Shown in pieces: positions 53,034-62,084 of a DNA stretch of 64,000 nucleotides. Below the pieces are notes generated by a model. That model was given only the letters and a program-made list of their open reading frames with translations, searched no databases and was not told where the DNA came from. A program made the position numbers and the translations under genes. This DNA comes from CAZOOM01 sp964460795 (GTDB lineage: Bacteria; Omnitrophota; Omnitrophia; Omnitrophales; Aquincolibacteriaceae), in assembly GCA_964460795.1 (NCBI GenBank), contig CAYWRU010000011.1, forward strand, positions 8,577 to 72,576, given 5' to 3'. Positions within the stretch are counted from its first letter, which is position 1. Each line of letters starts with the position of its first letter.

Positions 53034-53845
53034 TATTTCCCTAAGGTGCCGGCCAAAATGGCCAATTGCTTGATTTTTTCAATCACGAGGTAAATATCAA
53101 ACGGCTTGGTCACGAGTTTCGTCGGATCAAATCCGATTTGACTGAGTAGATTTTTTATCTCGGGAGCATAGGAGGCCGAGATCGGAACAATCTGCATATT
53201 CGGTTTTGCCTCCAGAATTTTAGGAATCAACTGATCCCCTGACAGCTCCGGCATTTTCATATCTACAACCGCTATCTGGCAGTCGTTTTTCTGAATGTAT
53301 TCCAAGGCAGGTACAGCCTTCGCAAATGAGATCACTTCATATTTACGGGCTTCAAGCACTTCCCGAAACATATCAATGATGTCGCTTTCATCATCCACGA
53401 TCACGACCTTGGTCTTGTTGGTGTAATAAATGTCATCTTCAAAGTCATTGCTCGTTTCAATGCGGCCCGTCTGTTTCAGCTTGGTGGCAATGCTCGCCTC
53501 AATCTTAGCAAAATTACGAAACGGCTTTTCAATTACGTCATTGGCCGTGATCCCAGCTGCTTCGAGTTTCGCTTTCTCGGATTGATAATAAGCAGTCACG
53601 ATCAAAACAGGCAGCGTGGCATTCCGTTCTCGAATCTTTTTCAACACCGCATGACCATCCAGACCTTCCATGCGAAGATCGAGGACCGCCAAGTGCACCT
53701 CAAAAGAGTCCAGAATCTGAGTGATCATGGTTGATTTGGCCGTAGCGATTGGCTCATAATTAAGACGCCGAAAATAAGTCAAAAGCTGTTCAATCACAAT
53801 CGGATCATCATCAATAATCAAAATCGTGCTCGGCTTGGTCGTCAT
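53033..53845 (-). CDS. Double-receiver response regulator
   Basis: 270 aa with two complete receivers in tandem. The first (~6-125) has ILIIDDDPIVIEQLLTYFRR, LAVLDLRMEGLDGHAVLKKI, LIVTAYYQSEK and VIEKPF. The second (~145-262) has VVIVDDESDIIDMFREVLEA, IAVVDMKMPELSGDQLIPKI, PISASYAPE and LVTKPF. No DNA-binding or enzymatic output. Such proteins commonly integrate two phosphoryl inputs in multistep relays. Located 34 nt after the pseudo-receiver gene. Confidence 0.85.
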   Translation of the reverse strand: MTTKPSTILIIDDDPIVIEQLLTYFRRLNYEPIATAKSTMITQILDSFEVHLAVLDLRMEGLDGHAVLKKIRERNATLPVLIVTAYYQSEKAKLEAAGITANDVIEKPFRNFAKIEASIATKLKQTGRIETSNDFEDDIYYTNKTKVVIVDDESDIIDMFREVLEARKYEVISFAKAVPALEYIQKNDCQIAVVDMKMPELSGDQLIPKILEAKPNMQIVPISASYAPEIKNLLSQIGFDPTKLVTKPFDIYLVIEKIKQLAILAGTLGK

Positions 53846-53879
53846 TTGCGCGTCCTTTCATTGAATTAAAATTATCAGT

Positions 53880-54365
53880 TCAAGAATCTTTTTTAAATCG
53901 AGCTAGAAACGGCATGAAATCATCGTTAAAAAATAAAGTTTGGTGAAGGCTTCTCAAGACATCATAAACATCAACAGGTTTTTTAATAATACCAGCCTCA
54001 AGCTGAGCCCCTTTTTTCCAATTACATCCCTTCTGCCCCCGATATTTCCAAAGTCCGTCACTTGTAATATTTCGATGGGTCATGTAGACCGTCGTAAAAT
54101 AAAAATCCTTATCGAAGTAAGGCATTACGATTCTATGGTTTTCTTGCATATCATCCGTCGTAACATCCTCCTCCCGATCCATATTTGCGTAGATAATGCA
54201 TGGTTGATGTTCCAAAATAAATGATTCGATATACGACCCCTCTGATAATGAGACCGAGGGAAGTTTCAAAAGCTGACACACGCCTTTGATTTCAACGATA
54301 GTATCAACATCGCTGTCAATGATCATCACTGGCCGTTGGCCATCCAACTTAGATCTGTTCTCCAT
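53880..54365 (-). CDS. Degenerate (pseudo-)receiver protein
   Basis: 161 aa. PVMIIDSDVDTIVEIKGVCQ keeps the beta-1 acidic residues, but the phosphoacceptor position reads QPCIIYANMDREEDV, with Ala/Asn where Asp is expected. IIKKPVDVYDVLRSLHQTL keeps the terminal K-P. An unusual insert (GLWKYRGQKGCNWKKG, Trp/Cys-rich) sits before it. Likely a receiver fold that cannot be phosphorylated and works by protein contact. Its start overlaps the stop of the kinase gene (1 nt). Confidence 0.65.
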   Translation of the reverse strand: MENRSKLDGQRPVMIIDSDVDTIVEIKGVCQLLKLPSVSLSEGSYIESFILEHQPCIIYANMDREEDVTTDDMQENHRIVMPYFDKDFYFTTVYMTHRNITSDGLWKYRGQKGCNWKKGAQLEAGIIKKPVDVYDVLRSLHQTLFFNDDFMPFLARFKKDS

Positions 54366-56554
54366 TAACCAGCTTCCTTCTCATCAGGTTTGGCAGGAAG
54401 CCAAAACTTAAAAGCCGTCCCAGTCCCGGTTTCGCTTTCCACCCATAACTTACCATTGTGAATGTCTTCGATAATATGTTTACAAACCCACAGACCTTGA
54501 CCATGCCCTGAGGACTGCATGTCTGATTCATCGGGTTTAGGTTTTGTGGAAAACCCTTGTACGAAAATTTTATCCAGTATGTCCGAAGGAATGCCTGGGC
54601 CATTATCAACAAACTCAAAATAGGTTCCCTTTCGACCATTCATTTCTTCATACCGCCCCCGCAAGATAATCTTAGAATTTTCTCTGCCTGCCATTGCATC
54701 CAGCGCATTGGTCATCAGATTGGCAACAACCCTCATCATAAGAACTACATTGCCATACGGAAAAAATTTAGGGGGTAATTCTCGGATGGTCATACAGCTC
54801 CCCATGTTAATATTGCGTAAAGCAGCATCCCACACGACTTTCATGCTGAATTCACGGAAATCCCCCTCATCATTAGACAGCGTTCCTTCAGCAGTTTTTG
54901 CCACAACCCAAATTTCATCCGCCTTCAAAAAGATCTTTTCGCCTTCTTTTTTCATTTTAGCCAATAGCTCTATAAACTTCTTTTCGGCGATTTCGGAAAC
55001 ATTCCCACGAAGATATGCGTCAAAATACTTCATAAAGTCCTGCTGGCCAAACAATGTCATAAACTGCGCCGGATCATAAAAGCCAGCCAATGCATTTTTT
55101 ATCTCATGCGCCACAGACTTTCCATATCCAACCATTTTGGCTTCATTCAACGCCTTAAGTTTCTCTTCTCGTTCTTCAACCAAGTCTTTGATTAACAAAG
55201 CATTTCGTATGGCTAATGCGATCTGACTTGCCATGATAGGGAAAAAAGCTAATTCTTCATGGTCATATCCCTGATCCGACTTTTTCTTCCCGAGAGCTAA
55301 AATTCCTAATAAAGAATCCTGAACAATCAAAGGTACCACGATCACTGCCTGCATGTTAGTCAATCCGTCAAGAACAGCTGGCGGCAGCTTTTCTCTTTGT
55401 GCGCTATCCTCTAAATCCAAAACCTTTTCGTTTGCTTTGAAGTATTGCATCAGCGGATCATTTTCTGGGTATGCCAACGCCTTGCGCCGCATCCCAACGG
55501 CCTTTAACGCCTCGTACTTCCCTGTTTTTTCATTGCGCAACATAATTGCCCCAGACTCGAATCGAATTGATTTCTCAAGCGTCACTAGGACCGTATTGCC
55601 AACTTGGGATAAATCTAAAACTGATGTAATTTGATCAGACAGTTCTTGGAGAGTAGCTAAAATATTTTCTTTTTTTTGAAATAGATACTTATCGGTAAGG
55701 GCAATAAGAAACTGCTTCGTCGGCTCGTAAGCCACTACCGCCAAAGCGATACTAAATATTCTGGTTACCAAAGCAGGCATTTTTAACCAAACGCCAAACA
55801 AGTCTTGAGTAATAGCCGTCACCGCAGCAATGACAGTCATCACCATTCCAAAGAGTCCTGCAAAAACCAAGGTCTTCTTGATCAGGACATCAATGTTCAT
55901 CAGCTGGTGCCGAACAATCGCATAAGCCAATATTGCAACGTAAGCCGACACGAGGACATTCAAATGCGGCGGGATGTCTATGTGAAACCAAGGTAGCCAA
56001 TTTGATGCTCCGCCTAAGTATCCTATTAGCGTAGATACGAAAACAAATTTAATTTGCGTTGCTCTTCGCCCGATGTTTGATTCGTAGCCGAGTTTTAGCT
56101 GGATCGCTCCATATAAAAACTGAAGCAGCCAAATTAAGATATAAGCATAAAATGGCCATTGAACGATCGGCCAGTAACCCCAAAACCCGTGCCTTACATC
56201 CCCATACAAAATTAAATTAAAGTTCAGCAGAAGAAAAACAGCATTAACTACATGACAAAGAACTAAAATAGTTTTTTGCCTTTCCAATTTATTTAATAAC
56301 ACCCCGATAAATTGAAGGTATGCGGAGTTAATAAGAATGATTCCAGCTGTCAGTATCTTAAAAGCCAGCAACGCATCTCCGCTCGAAACCGCATTACCCC
56401 AAAGCGTATATCCATAACTATACAAACCAACACTGAGTCCAAAAAATAAATAAGATTGATTGACTCGATTCTTGGGATTTTTCCAATAGACAAATCCGGC
56501 GAGCGACAAACTGGAAAGCGTATTTATCAAACCGATTAAGGCCGTCAGCGTCAT
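54365..56554 (-). CDS. Membrane histidine kinase: 7TM sensor, GAF, HATPase
   Basis: 729 aa. Residues ~1-260 contain about eight hydrophobic helices typical of the 7TM histidine-kinase N-terminal module (LTALIGLINTLSSLSLAGFV; LILYGDVRHGFWGYWPIVQW). Residues ~310-455 form a GAF domain (LSQVGNTVLVTLEKSIRFES, MQAVIVVPLIVQDSLLGILA). Phosphoacceptor His: GKSVAHEIKNALAG (~480). HATPase: ANLMTNALDAMAG (N), FVDNGPGIP (G1), SSGHGQGLWVCKH (G2) and GTGTAFKFWLP. Related PrsK-type 7TM-GAF kinases sense envelope or small-molecule signals. It follows the methyltransferase gene by 4 nt and is central to the operon. Confidence 0.88.
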   Translation of the reverse strand: MTLTALIGLINTLSSLSLAGFVYWKNPKNRVNQSYLFFGLSVGLYSYGYTLWGNAVSSGDALLAFKILTAGIILINSAYLQFIGVLLNKLERQKTILVLCHVVNAVFLLLNFNLILYGDVRHGFWGYWPIVQWPFYAYILIWLLQFLYGAIQLKLGYESNIGRRATQIKFVFVSTLIGYLGGASNWLPWFHIDIPPHLNVLVSAYVAILAYAIVRHQLMNIDVLIKKTLVFAGLFGMVMTVIAAVTAITQDLFGVWLKMPALVTRIFSIALAVVAYEPTKQFLIALTDKYLFQKKENILATLQELSDQITSVLDLSQVGNTVLVTLEKSIRFESGAIMLRNEKTGKYEALKAVGMRRKALAYPENDPLMQYFKANEKVLDLEDSAQREKLPPAVLDGLTNMQAVIVVPLIVQDSLLGILALGKKKSDQGYDHEELAFFPIMASQIALAIRNALLIKDLVEEREEKLKALNEAKMVGYGKSVAHEIKNALAGFYDPAQFMTLFGQQDFMKYFDAYLRGNVSEIAEKKFIELLAKMKKEGEKIFLKADEIWVVAKTAEGTLSNDEGDFREFSMKVVWDAALRNINMGSCMTIRELPPKFFPYGNVVLMMRVVANLMTNALDAMAGRENSKIILRGRYEEMNGRKGTYFEFVDNGPGIPSDILDKIFVQGFSTKPKPDESDMQSSGHGQGLWVCKHIIEDIHNGKLWVESETGTGTAFKFWLPAKPDEKEAG

Positions 56555-56558
56555 GCGG

Positions 56559-57380
56559 TTACTTCCTGGCAGAACAAACGTTATTCATCAACCATTGGTC
56601 CCTCGTTATTTGCACATCCTTAAAATCAAGTTTATACAGAACGCTACGCCAGTGATCGGGCTTTCGATAATGTAAAATCCACTCTTCCCCCGAGGAGACC
56701 GACGCTGTTTTTCGCATGAGTTTTCGTGTGTTCAGGTTTTCATATGATGAGAATATAAATAGCCCGTTCTGGGGCAACGCCTGATAAATTTCTTTTATCA
56801 TTCTTTCAACCATTTGGTTATCGAAATAAATAAATAGGCCAGACGATATGATGACGTTAGGCTGCCATTTTTTGTTAGACGACAATCGTCTCAGATGTTC
56901 TAAATGAAAAATGTCCCCTCTGAAAAACCGAATGTTTCTGACGCCTTCTTGTTTGACTAAAGACTCGCCCAACTTAACGCAAGCCTCATTTTTATCAATG
57001 CAAATGGATTCGATCAAGCCCTTATTGTGTTCTTCTTTTAGTTCACGCAAATACCTAGCACCACCGGAAGCCAAGTCTAAAACTTTTGTTTTTTTATTAA
57101 TCATTTGATTATTATAAATTTCATTCCAAAGAATCTTCTTAACATCTTCTTTGCGTCCTCTTGTGGCATGCACTGCTGGCAAATTCAGCAAAACCTTGTC
57201 CACATATTTCCCAATAACCCATTTCCCCTGCGGCTTATTGTTATACATGTGTTCAAAGTTTTCTCCCGATTCGGCACCTGTCACAACAGACCCGTACCCC
57301 AGCCGTGAAGTTTTAAGAACGTTTTTTACCAAAACCTTGTAAAAGAAATCATCCCACCAAATGAGTAATTTTTTAATCAT
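56559..57380 (-). CDS. Class I SAM-dependent methyltransferase
   Basis: 273 aa. KVLDLASGGARYLRELKEEH (motif I), IESICIDKNEACVKLGESLV (motif II acidic), IRFFRGDIFHLEHL (III) and NVIISSGLFIYFDNQMVERM (IV), then LPQNGLFIFSSYENLN (post-motif). The N-terminus, WWDDFFYKVLVKNVLK, is aromatic and hydrophobic and may associate with membrane or lipid. It is related to methyltransferases acting on lipids or small metabolites; substrate unknown. Coupled by a 4-nt overlap to the hydrolase-receiver gene and 4 nt from the membrane kinase. It may modify a signal molecule. Confidence 0.8.
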   Translation of the reverse strand: MIKKLLIWWDDFFYKVLVKNVLKTSRLGYGSVVTGAESGENFEHMYNNKPQGKWVIGKYVDKVLLNLPAVHATRGRKEDVKKILWNEIYNNQMINKKTKVLDLASGGARYLRELKEEHNKGLIESICIDKNEACVKLGESLVKQEGVRNIRFFRGDIFHLEHLRRLSSNKKWQPNVIISSGLFIYFDNQMVERMIKEIYQALPQNGLFIFSSYENLNTRKLMRKTASVSSGEEWILHYRKPDHWRSVLYKLDFKDVQITRDQWLMNNVCSARK

Positions 57381-58678
57381 GCAAGCTGTTTCCTCACGCT
57401 TGAAATAAAGTAATTTGCATCTAAGGGTTTATATAAATAATCCACATACCCCACATCCGCTGCCTCTTCCTGCGTTCGCTTACCTTCAAAGCCTGTGATA
57501 AAAATAACAGGGCTTTGTTTACCGTGAACGTCCGCAATAATTTTTCTGACCCTCCTTATCGTTTCAATGCCATCAATATCAGGCATTCGTATATCAGCGA
57601 TAATGAGATCAAATTCTTTGCTTTTAGAGGTTCTCAACGAGGCTATTTTCTTAAGCGCATCCATTCCGCTTGATGCTGTTTCTACTCGTTTAAACCCATT
57701 TTTTTGGAGAAGCAAGGCTAGGGTTTTTGTGACGAGGTGATCATCATCAACAAGTAAAATATCCTTATCGAGCAAATCCGCTTTGGGGCTCGTGTATTCG
57801 CAACATTCATCAAAAAACCTGAGGGTCTCTTCTTGGATTAGTTCCCAGCTGTCATTATGGAAATGGTTTCTGGATTTGGTGATGTACAATTTAGATGGTG
57901 TTCTGCCTACAAGTTTTTCATACAGCTCATTGGTCTTCCATACGTCTATGATTTCATCGTATTCGCCTCGAAATAACAGGACGGGTATATGGATCTTTTG
58001 AGCTTCATCCAAAATATTCGCCGAAAATACAATTTCCTTAAAAAATTGATCTACGGAGGGCGATTTCAACATTCCATATCTGTGAGGTACATTGATTTCT
58101 TCAGGAGAGAAACCATGATTCTTAAACTTATTAATCGAACTTTTATCATCAAGAATTTCATCGACAACTTTAGGGATTACTCCTTTGCTCTTAAAAAACT
58201 CTTTAACTTCGATGTTGAATCCGCTACTAAACCAATGAAGAAATGAATCGGTAAGGCTGGTCACGATGGTTACAATGCTGGCAAACTTAATTCGCTTATC
58301 CTTTAGAGATGCTAATAAAGTAATGAGGGCGCCTGTGCTATGGCCCATGGCGCAAATGCGGTTTTTATTTGGAAAATCGTATTTTTGAGTCAGAGCATTG
58401 ATAGCAGCTATTAAATCATCAACCGACGCTTTCAGAGTCCACGCGCCAGGCGATCCAGCATGCCCTCTGAGGTTATAAATGAGCATCAAATAGTTGCTCT
58501 TAGCGAATGATTCTCCGCTAACTTTATATTGTCTGTCGCAATAACCAAGTCCGTGTGTGAATATAACTATCCCTTTGCAAGCGGACAAGTCTTCGGGCCG
58601 GTATACTTTTCCGGAAAAAACATCACTCCCAGACGAAAAGTCTATTCGCTCCAAAATAACTGTGGGCTGATCATTCAT
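57377..58678 (-). CDS. Alpha/beta hydrolase fused to a CheY-like receiver
   Basis: 433 aa from ATG 58678 (a TTG at 58687 is also possible). Residues ~1-300: lysophospholipase/monoacylglycerol-lipase-like hydrolase with VIFTHGLGYCDRQYKVSGES (oxyanion HG), MGHSTGALITLLAS (nucleophile G-H-S-T-G), LLFRGEYDEIID (acid Asp) and ITKSRNHFHND (catalytic His). Residues ~315-430: receiver with ILLVDDDHLVTKTLALLLQK, LIIADIRMPDIDGIETIRRV, VIFITGFEGK and YLYKPLD. A hydrolase whose activity could be gated by phosphorylation is rare. First gene of the six-gene signalling operon. Confidence 0.85.
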   Translation of the reverse strand: MNDQPTVILERIDFSSGSDVFSGKVYRPEDLSACKGIVIFTHGLGYCDRQYKVSGESFAKSNYLMLIYNLRGHAGSPGAWTLKASVDDLIAAINALTQKYDFPNKNRICAMGHSTGALITLLASLKDKRIKFASIVTIVTSLTDSFLHWFSSGFNIEVKEFFKSKGVIPKVVDEILDDKSSINKFKNHGFSPEEINVPHRYGMLKSPSVDQFFKEIVFSANILDEAQKIHIPVLLFRGEYDEIIDVWKTNELYEKLVGRTPSKLYITKSRNHFHNDSWELIQEETLRFFDECCEYTSPKADLLDKDILLVDDDHLVTKTLALLLQKNGFKRVETASSGMDALKKIASLRTSKSKEFDLIIADIRMPDIDGIETIRRVRKIIADVHGKQSPVIFITGFEGKRTQEEAADVGYVDYLYKPLDANYFISSVRKQLA

Positions 58679-58788
58679 GCTTTTCAATTCACCCTAATTT
58701 AGCCTCATGACTGGGCTTACAAGACACACCTCAACAGTACTGTATTAATATCGTCCATGAATGCTTTTTCTATATTTCCAGATCAGGG

Positions 58789-59706
58789 CTATATGTGCCT
58801 GGGGTTTAAATCGATCTTCCCTACAGCGGTCTTCAAATCCTCGCCTGTGATGTGCAGATACCGCTCTGTGGTTCGGAGATTGCGGTGGGACAGAAGTTCT
58901 TTGATGGTCAAAACATTGACGCCCTGCTTCAAAAGCGTCGTTGCAAAGGTGTGGCGTAAGGTATGCGGTGAGAGTTTATCTTTCTCGATCTGCGCCTGCC
59001 TCAGATATTTCTTCACAAGATACCAAACGGATGCGCTATTGATCCTTCGATTTCGTTTGCTTAGGAAAAGCGGGGCGGAGAATGTGGCATCCTTACTCGT
59101 TTTCAGATAGCGGCGAATACTTATCAGGACATCATCGTTAGCAGGAAGGATTCTTTCTTGGTTTCCTTTGCGTATCGCTTTAATTGCCCCGCCTTCAAAA
59201 TCCACGCTCCCGACATTGAGTCCCACGAGTTCGCTTAATCGAAGTCCCATCCCCAAAAACAAATTGATGATCGCAATATCCCGCAATTTGAAATATTTCG
59301 TGGCGTTCTTTTGAACGGTGCGAAGCAAACGCTTATATTCCTGCTCGGTCATGAATGACGGTTCCTTTTGTTTGATTTTGGGCATCTTAACCAAAGCGGC
59401 AGGATCGGTTTTGATTTTGTTTTCAGCGGTGAGATATTTAAAAAAGGATTTGAGCGTCGCAAGTTTTCGTCCCCGACTTACAGCGGCATTACTTTTTCGG
59501 TGGCCCGTGTTTGCCAAAAACTGCAGATACGCCTTGATCGTATATTGATCGATCCCGGGTAACGCCACGGTTCCGCCCGTTTCCTTGGCTGCAAACTCAG
59601 CGAATTTGGATAGGTCGTGCCTATAAGCAGCCACGGTCTTGGCAGAAAAGCCCCTTTCTGCCCCAACGTGGGCCAAGAATTCGGTAATTTCCCGCTCCAA
59701 GGCCAT
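58789..59706 (-). CDS. XerC/XerD-like tyrosine recombinase
   Basis: 305 aa from ATG 59706 (GGAGG 8 nt upstream; a GTG 9 nt earlier is less likely). Residues ~1-95: SAM-like core-binding domain (FLAHVGAERGFSAKTVAAYR). Catalytic domain: GLRLSELVGLN (Arg), RKGNQERILP (Lys), LSPHTLRHTFATTLLKQGVN (H-x-x-R), LLSHRNLRTTERYLHIT (His and nucleophile Tyr). All six catalytic residues are present. Could be a chromosomal Xer or a phage/element recombinase; placement next to terminase genes and a paralogous fragment at 48.0 kb favour the latter. Confidence 0.88.
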   Translation of the reverse strand: MALEREITEFLAHVGAERGFSAKTVAAYRHDLSKFAEFAAKETGGTVALPGIDQYTIKAYLQFLANTGHRKSNAAVSRGRKLATLKSFFKYLTAENKIKTDPAALVKMPKIKQKEPSFMTEQEYKRLLRTVQKNATKYFKLRDIAIINLFLGMGLRLSELVGLNVGSVDFEGGAIKAIRKGNQERILPANDDVLISIRRYLKTSKDATFSAPLFLSKRNRRINSASVWYLVKKYLRQAQIEKDKLSPHTLRHTFATTLLKQGVNVLTIKELLSHRNLRTTERYLHITGEDLKTAVGKIDLNPRHI

Positions 59707-59921
59707 AAATCCCACCTCCCCTCAGTCACAATGTTGCCATGACGTCCGGGGAAAGCCAGTCTATTTGTGATTAAATACGCTATTTAATTGAAAACCCGAG
59801 GTGGGCGAGAGTGTGTGAAATGATCGAATTTCTGACGACACAACCGTAGGACGTTCAAAGGGTTAGGGCGTTGGTCTTCGGCGCAGGCGATAATAGGCAG
59901 GTTAGACGCCGTATGTTTAAT

Positions 59922-60065
59922 TCAAAATAATTCGACCTCGTTCGTTACAGCCTGTTTAGGGAAAATTTCAAACTCCATCCCGCAGATAACGGCATGCTTT
60001 TGGGCTTCGTCTTTGTCAGAGAATTCTTTTCCGCACCATTTACACCGATAAAAAACAACGCCCAT
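59922..60065 (-). CDS. 47-aa zinc-finger-like peptide
   Basis: ATG at 60065, reading MGVVFYRCKWCGKEFSDKDE, then AQKHAVICGMEFEIFPK. C-x2-C-x12-H-x4-C is a C2H2/C2HC-type zinc ribbon; the rest is an acidic tail. It starts 9 nt after the terminase large-subunit stop on the same strand, so it is likely co-transcribed. Similar tiny zinc fingers occur in phage late operons. Function unknown. Confidence 0.6.
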   Translation of the reverse strand: MGVVFYRCKWCGKEFSDKDEAQKHAVICGMEFEIFPKQAVTNEVELF

Positions 60066-60074
60066 ATTATTTCC

Positions 60075-61634
60075 TTAGAGGATTACCACTCGGCACTCCC
60101 GAACCTGCCCGGAATGCTTCGCCGCAGCATAAACCGCCCCAGCAACCGCATCGGTCACATCCTTAGAACCTCCCGGCGGATGATCGACTTTGACGCCTTG
60201 TTTGAGTTCGAGACGGTCTATTTCCTGAAGAAAGGGTTCATAGCGGTACGTTTTTAATTTCCCTGAATATATTTTTTCTTTGAGCGTGTCATAGGCTGCC
60301 GTGTCCCGATCCACACTAAAGACTTCGCACTTAAACCCTTTCTCTTTCAAAATCTGAATGCTGTCGATGGATTGCCAGCCGTCAAAAGTGATTTTGTCGA
60401 TTCGAAAGTTCAGGGCTTGTAATTGAAAGATGATCTCCCGCACCTCGGCAAAATAAATTTCACCGCCCGGAGGTGCTTTGATCCGAAGCATAAAATCAAC
60501 GACCACCACATCGCCTTCGTCATGCGCCATGGCAATCCCCGTTGAATCTCTGCGGTGCGCCAAATCAATGTGGATGTAATAAAACCAAGTCCGGGGCCGT
60601 CCCCGAAACCACGGCTTAAACCTCCCATATTCATCCATCGGATGTTCCATCTTGAGATCGATACATCTTTCGATCTGCTCCTTGCGTTTGAAATAAGGCT
60701 CCAAGGCAAGCGTGGGGATAGCCATAAAATCACGCTTAAAAGCCTCGGGATTGCGATTGGCCTCTGTTTCAAACTCAACAGGAATTTTATAACCCTGAAA
60801 ATCTATGGTTTTTCCGCAAAAGCAATGAGCAGGCTTGGATTCCCAAAGCATTCTGCGCCTTGCAAAAATATTTTTATTCGTTTCCGCTTCTTTGACTTTC
60901 TTCTCAATGAAGTCATCCACATAGCGGGGAGAACTGATCATGACAAGAAGTCCTTTGTCCCCAAACCGATTTTTGATTCGTCCATGAAGGGCATTAAACA
61001 TTTCCTCAGCCACATCGTGATCATCCGTTTCCGTATACCATGCAGCCTCATCCATCACACCGCCCAAAACATTGAACCCTAACGGAAATGTCTCTTTGGA
61101 ATTTCCTGGGAAAACACTAATCCCCTTTGGAAACCGAAGTTCGGAACGAATATCAGGATCAGGCGGATAATTATTTTGAAACCACGGACTGTTATCAATA
61201 CGGCTTTTGATTTCCCCAAACACAACCTTACGGCTTTGCTCGGCACGGACAGAGACATTGATAAAACAGATGGAGCTGCCCTTTGCTAATCCAAAATATT
61301 TCTGAGGATTTTTTAAACAAAGCGTCTTGTAAACCAAATACGCCATGATGACGGATGCAGCAAAACTTTTTCCCGAGCCGATAGAAGAACAAAGCGCAGC
61401 CTCGGTAAATCTTCCGTTGAACAATTCTTCCAGATCATCTTTGATGCTCGGCCAGCACTCATCTTTAGCGTTTAAATATTTGGGGCTGTCAATAAACGTC
61501 CTGATGTCCACCACTCGGTGTTCGCATTCGAGGTTCTCACAAAACCAAAGCAGGTCATCAACAACCCTTTGGTTCGTCTTGACGTTCGCCAATAATTTCT
61601 CGAACTCGTGAAACGAGAATTTGTCTTTGCTCAT
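60075..61634 (-). CDS. terL: Phage terminase large subunit
   Basis: 519 aa. N-terminal ATPase: AALCSSIGSGKSFAASVIMA (Walker A, ~80), NVLGGVMDEAAWYTE (Walker B, ~190), LVMISSPRYVDDFI (coupling motif). C-terminal RNase H-like nuclease: YIHIDLAHRRDSTGIAMAHD (first Asp), DKITFDGWQSIDSI (second Asp) and PGGSKDVTDAVAGAVYAA (third Asp). All catalytic acids are present. It cuts and pumps phage DNA into capsids. It overlaps the small subunit gene by 77 nt. No portal, protease or capsid gene follows, which is unusual. Confidence 0.9.
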   Translation of the reverse strand: MSKDKFSFHEFEKLLANVKTNQRVVDDLLWFCENLECEHRVVDIRTFIDSPKYLNAKDECWPSIKDDLEELFNGRFTEAALCSSIGSGKSFAASVIMAYLVYKTLCLKNPQKYFGLAKGSSICFINVSVRAEQSRKVVFGEIKSRIDNSPWFQNNYPPDPDIRSELRFPKGISVFPGNSKETFPLGFNVLGGVMDEAAWYTETDDHDVAEEMFNALHGRIKNRFGDKGLLVMISSPRYVDDFIEKKVKEAETNKNIFARRRMLWESKPAHCFCGKTIDFQGYKIPVEFETEANRNPEAFKRDFMAIPTLALEPYFKRKEQIERCIDLKMEHPMDEYGRFKPWFRGRPRTWFYYIHIDLAHRRDSTGIAMAHDEGDVVVVDFMLRIKAPPGGEIYFAEVREIIFQLQALNFRIDKITFDGWQSIDSIQILKEKGFKCEVFSVDRDTAAYDTLKEKIYSGKLKTYRYEPFLQEIDRLELKQGVKVDHPPGGSKDVTDAVAGAVYAAAKHSGQVRECRVVIL

Positions 61635-62064
61635 CGGTTAACCCCTCCGTAATTTCATCTCGAGCCTTTAAGACTTGATTTACCTGTGTCGTATTGAGCG
61701 TTACCACACTCCGATCCTGAATCACGGTTTGCAATTTCCACAATAGTTCTTCATTCTCCTTAATCAATTTATGCATTCCAATCACAGCGTTCCAATTCAC
61801 AGGATTGGCTTCTTTAATTCTCACAAGGTCGCTTCTCAGTTCCCGAAGGCGGTTCTCCAAAGATTCCTTGGCCGCTTCAGCCAAAATAACGGACTCGAAC
61901 TGCGCCCGGTTCTCAGCTGCCCACTTGATCGCATTGGCCACCGTGTCTTGACTGCAATTGAAAAGTTTCGCCAACTGTTCTTGGCTTAGATGCCCGACTG
62001 AATAATGCGTCCATATCTTTAGATATTGTTCCTGCGTCTCTGGTTTTATTGGTTCATACCCCAT
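61558..62064 (-). CDS. Terminase small subunit-like DNA-binding protein
   Basis: 168 aa from the second ATG (62064), which is 9 nt from CGGAG; an ATG at 62070 is only 3 nt from it. LSQEQLAKLFNCSQDTVANA is a helix-turn-helix, followed by long helices (ENRLRELRSDLVRIKEANPV, NAVIGMHKLIKENEELLWKL) that suit the oligomerising middle of TerS proteins. Position immediately before, and overlapping, terL supports this. It would recognise the packaging site. Confidence 0.7.
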   Translation of the reverse strand: MGYEPIKPETQEQYLKIWTHYSVGHLSQEQLAKLFNCSQDTVANAIKWAAENRAQFESVILAEAAKESLENRLRELRSDLVRIKEANPVNWNAVIGMHKLIKENEELLWKLQTVIQDRSVVTLNTTQVNQVLKARDEITEGLTDEQRQILVSRVREIIGERQDEPKGC

Positions 62065-62084
62065 ACCCATAAACTCCGAAATTC

